NCBI GenBank assembly: GCA_013203525.1
Contig: JABMQB010000091.1
Location: 1 to 7,276, forward strand
Direction of reading: 5' to 3'
Origin: Mariniphaga sp.
Lineage (GTDB): Bacteria > Bacteroidota > Bacteroidia > Bacteroidales > Prolixibacteraceae
DNA length: 7,276 bases
Shown: one piece after another, positions 4,766-7,276 of the stretch
How the letters are laid out: the number at the start of each line of letters is the position of its first letter
Position numbering within the stretch: position 1 is the first letter of the stretch
The notes under the pieces: generated by a model
Told to the model about the DNA's origin: nothing
The model's input: the letters and a program-made list of their open reading frames with translations, nothing else
The model's database searches: none
Position numbers and translations under genes: made by a program

Positions 4766-6418
4766 ATGAAAAACATGCTCTTACTTTTCTTTTTATTTTC
4801 CTGCATATTCAGCATGGCACAGAGGCAGACAAAAAGCCCGCTTGAAAATGTGGTGATAACATCCAAAAATAATAAAACCCAGGTACGCACAAATGAAAAT
4901 GGGGAATTACTTATAAATGTATCCCCAAAGGATGTCCTTAAATTAAAAGCCAATGGGTTGGTCCGCTATAGTGACTTTGATGCCAGGGGCGACGGCAAGA
5001 CCAATGATATAGACGCCATCGCTGCAGCCCATGCATTCGCCAATCAGCATGGTCTTTCTGTGAAAGCTGACGAGGGGGCAACATACTACATCGGCGGAAA
5101 GAATCGCACGGCGGTCATCCGGACCGATACCGATTTCGGGACGGCTGCCTTCATCATTGACGATACCGAAGTTCAGAATCGTAGTGCACATATTTTTTTG
5201 GTTAGTTCCAGCCTGCGACCGTTCAAACTTGAGGGAATATCTTCCCTTAAGAGGAATCAGGAGAAAATCGACGTCTCCTTGCCCGGAACCTGTCTGGTCA
5301 CAGTCACCAATTCCCACGTAAGGCGCTACATCCGGTTTGGACCGAACCAAAACAGTGGATCTCCGCAGACGGATATCTTTGTCGTTGATAAAAATGGCAA
5401 TGTGGATATGGACGCTCCGATCATCTGGGACTTCGACCAGATCACGGATATCACCGCCCTACCTATAGACGAGACGATGCTGACCATCTCCGGTGGACGT
5501 TTTACCACAATTGCCAATAATGCTGAATCGAAGTACACCTACTACAGCCGGGGCATCGCGATCAGGCGTTCCAATGTTCTTGTTAATGGGCTGGAACACC
5601 GCGTCTCTGGCGAAGGAGAACAGGGTGCGCCTTATCGCGGCTTCATCTATATCCACGACTGCTCATACGTGAAGGTTCAGAACACCATCCTGACCGGTCA
5701 TAAAACGTACCAGACTATTGGCTCGGCGGGAGTTACGGTCCCTATGGGCAGCTACGACATCTCAGTCAATCGGGCTCTTAATGTATCATTCGTGAACTGC
5801 AGCCAGACGAATGACATCAATGACAGAAGGTACTGGGGAATCTTGGGATCCAACTACTGCAAGAATCTTGTTTATGACAGTTGTACCTTATCCCGATTCG
5901 ATGCCCACATGGGGGTTGCTAATGCCACTATCCTCAACTCAACCCTGGGACACCAGGGAATCAATGCCATCGGCAGCGGGATCTTCACCGTGGAGAACTC
6001 TACCATCCGCGGAAGGAACCTCATCAACCTGCGCTCCGACTACGGCAGCACGTGGCAGGGAGAACTTGTCATCCGCAATTGCGTTTTCGTTCCCGCAGAC
6101 GGCAGACCAAGCAGCGCCAGCCTGATTAGCGGATCCTATTCCGGGCAGCATGATTTTGGCTATACCTGTTATATGCCAGAACGGATCACCATCGAAACCC
6201 TTCACATCGACGACTCCAATCATCCTGCGGACTACCAGGGTCCCGCCATTTTTGCAAATATCAATCCACATATGACCGACGATTCTTACGTGGAAAAGTT
6301 TCCCTATGTCAGAACCAGGGAAGTCATTCTCAGGAACGTGACCACCTCCAGCGGCAAGACCTTGAGGCTCAGCGATAACCCGTTCATGTTCAAGGGTGTG
6401 AAAGTAAACATTGATTAA
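4766..6418 (+). CDS. Secreted right-handed parallel beta-helix (pectate-lyase-like) protein
   Basis: 550 residues from the ATG at 4766; an in-frame TTG at 4739 would add nine residues ahead of the signal peptide and is less likely. Residues 1-18 are a signal peptide (MKNMLLLFFLFSCIFSMAQ, cleavage near the A-Q); the Cys is not in a good lipobox, so it is probably a soluble periplasmic or secreted protein. Residues 66-81 (VRYSDFDARGDGKTND) are the entry motif of the pectate-lyase-3/GH28-related superfamily. Residues about 260-530 show beta-helix rungs about 20-30 residues apart: VKVQNTILTG (302), VSFVNC (340), LVYDSCTL (368), ATILNSTL (387), FTVENSTI (407), LVIRNCVF (434), VILRNVTT (520). Family members cleave or bind polysaccharides; the substrate cannot be told from sequence. 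No SusC/SusD genes are in view. Base composition rises sharply after about 4930 compared with both flanks and with the AT-rich signal-peptide part, suggesting acquisition by transfer. Confidence 0.9.
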   Translation: MKNMLLLFFLFSCIFSMAQRQTKSPLENVVITSKNNKTQVRTNENGELLINVSPKDVLKLKANGLVRYSDFDARGDGKTNDIDAIAAAHAFANQHGLSVKADEGATYYIGGKNRTAVIRTDTDFGTAAFIIDDTEVQNRSAHIFLVSSSLRPFKLEGISSLKRNQEKIDVSLPGTCLVTVTNSHVRRYIRFGPNQNSGSPQTDIFVVDKNGNVDMDAPIIWDFDQITDITALPIDETMLTISGGRFTTIANNAESKYTYYSRGIAIRRSNVLVNGLEHRVSGEGEQGAPYRGFIYIHDCSYVKVQNTILTGHKTYQTIGSAGVTVPMGSYDISVNRALNVSFVNCSQTNDINDRRYWGILGSNYCKNLVYDSCTLSRFDAHMGVANATILNSTLGHQGINAIGSGIFTVENSTIRGRNLINLRSDYGSTWQGELVIRNCVFVPADGRPSSASLISGSYSGQHDFGYTCYMPERITIETLHIDDSNHPADYQGPAIFANINPHMTDDSYVEKFPYVRTREVILRNVTTSSGKTLRLSDNPFMFKGVKVNID

Positions 6419-6428
6419 CGGGCGCTAC

Positions 6429-6521
6429 ATGGGGAGCCGCTTTTGCTGGGAAATTGACCTCACCTGCCGGGGACCAGGCGAACTCATCGTGCTGAATCAG
6501 GCTGGCTCGCGGTGCTTCTAA
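6429..6521 (+). pseudogene. Short GC-rich reading frame, possible remnant of a lost neighbour gene
   Basis: Ten bases after the beta-helix stop, ATG to TAA encodes 30 residues (MGSRFCWEIDLTCRGPGELI...SRCF), in a different frame from the beta-helix gene. It shares the elevated GC content of the preceding gene, then the sequence turns AT-rich around 6530. It may be the 3' stub of a gene that came with the beta-helix gene, or non-coding trailer. No family recognised. Confidence 0.25.
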
Positions 6522-6528
6522 TTCAGCA
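6490..6528. repeat. Inverted repeat after the beta-helix gene
   Basis: TGCTGAAT (6490-6497) and ATTCAGCA (6521-6528) are exact 8-bp arms around a 23-nt GC-rich loop. There is no U-tract. It lies near the 3' border of the GC-rich segment and could be an mRNA 3' stabilising hairpin or an element end. Confidence 0.5.
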
Positions 6529-6568
6529 GAGTTTCGGTTTCACGAGAGGTCCTTTTCATACCAAACTT

Positions 6569-6880
6569 TCAGAATTTAGGTTGCAACTTCCAACTGTCAG
6601 GGGAGCCTGATAGGAAAGGTTGGCAATTTTGCTGACCTTTTTTTATTGCCATTCTCCCAAAACCATTATTATTGCTAAGAATCAGGTTGATAACTTCATT
6701 CATTTTTGTGGTTCGATACTTTTTATCTTCAAAAATCAATTTTTCAGGGTATTGCCTATGTTTTTTTTCATTAAGTATGAAAGTAGGAGAATTATCTCCT
6801 TCAAGAAAATATTGAGAAAAACCAACATCAAAATCATTTCCTCTAAAAATTCGATGTTTTAAATTTTTAAACTTTTTCAT
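6569..6880 (-). CDS. Hypothetical small protein, doubtful
   Basis: From the ATG at 6880 this frame gives 103 residues (MKKFKNLKHRIFRGNDFDVG...), downstream of the histidine-kinase-like gene on the same strand with a 62-nt gap. A longer frame starts at a TTG at 6946 that overlaps the kinase stop codon (TTGA). The first 80 residues have a plausible mix of charged and hydrophobic residues (FSQYFLEGDNSPTFILNEKK, YRTTKMNEVINLILSNN). The last 25 run through the two hairpins at 6594-6640, which is unusual for a real gene and suggests truncation or a chance frame. No family recognised. The opposite strand also has an open frame here. Confidence 0.35.
   Translation of the reverse strand: MKKFKNLKHRIFRGNDFDVGFSQYFLEGDNSPTFILNEKKHRQYPEKLIFEDKKYRTTKMNEVINLILSNNNGFGRMAIKKGQQNCQPFLSGSPDSWKLQPKF
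6594..6613 (+). other. First of two back-to-back hairpins before the convergent junction
   Basis: CTGTCAGG (6594-6601) pairs with CCTGATAG (6606-6613): 8 pairs including one U-G, loop GGAG. Only one base separates it from the terminator hairpin at 6615. Whether it is part of the terminator or a separate RNA structure is unknown. Confidence 0.6.
6615..6644 (+). terminator. Intrinsic terminator between beta-helix gene and kinase gene
   Basis: AAAGGTTGGC (6615-6624) pairs with GCTGACCTTT (6631-6640): 10 pairs including two G-U, with a 6-nt loop and a T-run 6638-6644. The G-U pairs become mismatches in minus-strand RNA, so it favours the plus direction. It lies about 200 bp after the beta-helix stop and may end that transcript. 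Confidence 0.75.
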
Positions 6881-6942
6881 AAAACTTACACTTGTGTAAT
6901 GTTTTGGAGATAAAAAATAAATTTTTAGATACGGGGAATTAT

Positions 6943-7276
6943 TCAATTATTTTCACAGACCTCAAGTTTGACGGTAAATGTTTTATAAGGAATTTTATTT
7001 ATATCATTTATAATTCCGCTTGATTCATATGAAAAGTGTATATCATGTAAATTACAAATTGAGTTTGCTAAAAACAATCCTATCCCAGACCCAAACTTTA
7101 ATTCTTCAGCGTATTTGCCACGAACGCCCTTTTCTCCAATCATTTTTAATTCTTCAGGCGAAACAAGGGGACCTAAATTCTCAATAGTAATAATAAGTTT
7201 TGTATCTACATGAATAAAATTAACAGTAACAGTATGTGAATCAGGTGAATATTTTATTGCATTCTCAATATATAAG
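6943..7276 (-). CDS. Histidine-kinase-like ATPase (HATPase_c), C-terminal part only
   Basis: Reads leftward from the window edge to TGA at 6943-6945; 110 residues are visible, the N-terminal part lies outside the window. N box: YIENAIKYSP. G1-type box: IENLGPLVSPEEL, where N stands at the usual Asp position of DxGxG, a variant seen in many kinases of this superfamily. Then IGEKGVRGK (F-box-like region) and G2 box GSGIGLFLANSICNLHD, followed by the closing beta-strands (KTFTVKLEV). This is the ATP-binding domain of a sensor histidine kinase or a related GHKL ATPase. There is no receiver or DNA-binding domain after it, so the protein ends with the kinase domain. Its signal and partner regulator are not in view. 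It converges with the beta-helix gene. Confidence 0.88.
   Translation of the reverse strand, partial: LYIENAIKYSPDSHTVTVNFIHVDTKLIITIENLGPLVSPEELKMIGEKGVRGKYAEELKFGSGIGLFLANSICNLHDIHFSYESSGIINDINKIPYKTFTVKLEVCENN

Noticed and set aside
4766..4825. Lipoprotein signal for the beta-helix protein
   Set aside because: The only Cys is preceded by L-F-S and followed by more hydrophobic residues, so the lipobox is poor; an ordinary signal peptide ending at A-Q fits better.
4943..5350. 135-residue open frame on the minus strand
   Set aside because: It lies fully inside the beta-helix gene, whose plus-strand frame has a signal peptide, family motif and regular rungs; the longer minus frames here are by-products of its higher GC content.
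5811..6271. Overlapping 104- and 110-residue frames in both directions
   Set aside because: Both are alternative frames of the beta-helix gene, with low-quality compositions (many S, T, P, A) and no motif.
6620..6862. 80-residue plus-strand frame
   Set aside because: It begins inside the terminator hairpin and is very rich in Phe and Ile from AT-rich DNA; no family resemblance.

Overview
The window looks like the chromosome of a Bacteroidota (Bacteroidetes) bacterium. Three things point there: a secreted protein ending in a type IX secretion (T9SS) C-terminal sorting domain, a tyrosine recombinase of the Bacteroidota type (N-terminal arm-binding domain, SAM-like core-binding domain, R-K-HxxR-H-Y catalytic domain), and mostly AT-rich DNA with long intergenic stretches and few Shine-Dalgarno sites. 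The genus cannot be fixed from the sequence.

Layout, left to right. (1) Positions 1-1847, + strand: the 3' part of a large secreted/surface protein with a conserved surface-protein domain, an Ig/FN3-like domain and a T9SS tail; its 5' end lies outside the window. (2) 1848-2328: intergenic, holding a hairpin after gene 1, a strong hairpin with a U-tract, and two tandem 15-bp repeats just before the next start codon. (3) 2329-3489, +: a complete, apparently active tyrosine recombinase/integrase, closed by a near-perfect terminator at 3566-3593. (4) 3490-4738: 1.25 kb without a credible gene. It carries the 3' half of a tRNA-Gly(CCC)-like gene (about 3897-3939), a second tRNA-3'-end-like scar (about 4173-4196), a possible third degenerate scar on the minus strand, and several palindromes and repeats. 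This is the most informative part of the window: it looks like an integration hot spot with attachment-site remnants beside the integrase. (5) 4766-6418, +: a secreted right-handed parallel beta-helix (pectate-lyase-like) protein, probably a polysaccharide-active or polysaccharide-binding enzyme. Most of it is clearly more GC-rich than everything around it, so it looks acquired. (6) 6419-6942: a short GC-rich leftover, two back-to-back hairpins ending in a U-tract, and a weak minus-strand reading frame. (7) 6943-7276, minus: the C-terminal part of a histidine-kinase-like ATPase (HATPase_c) that continues beyond the window.

No operon is obvious; the genes are far apart and each seems to be its own unit. 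The coherent story is mobility: an integrase, tRNA scars that look like att sites, and a compositionally foreign carbohydrate-active gene next to them. I see no multi-gene defence, CRISPR or biosynthetic system. The most novel material is the double tRNA-scar region and the structured integrase leader.
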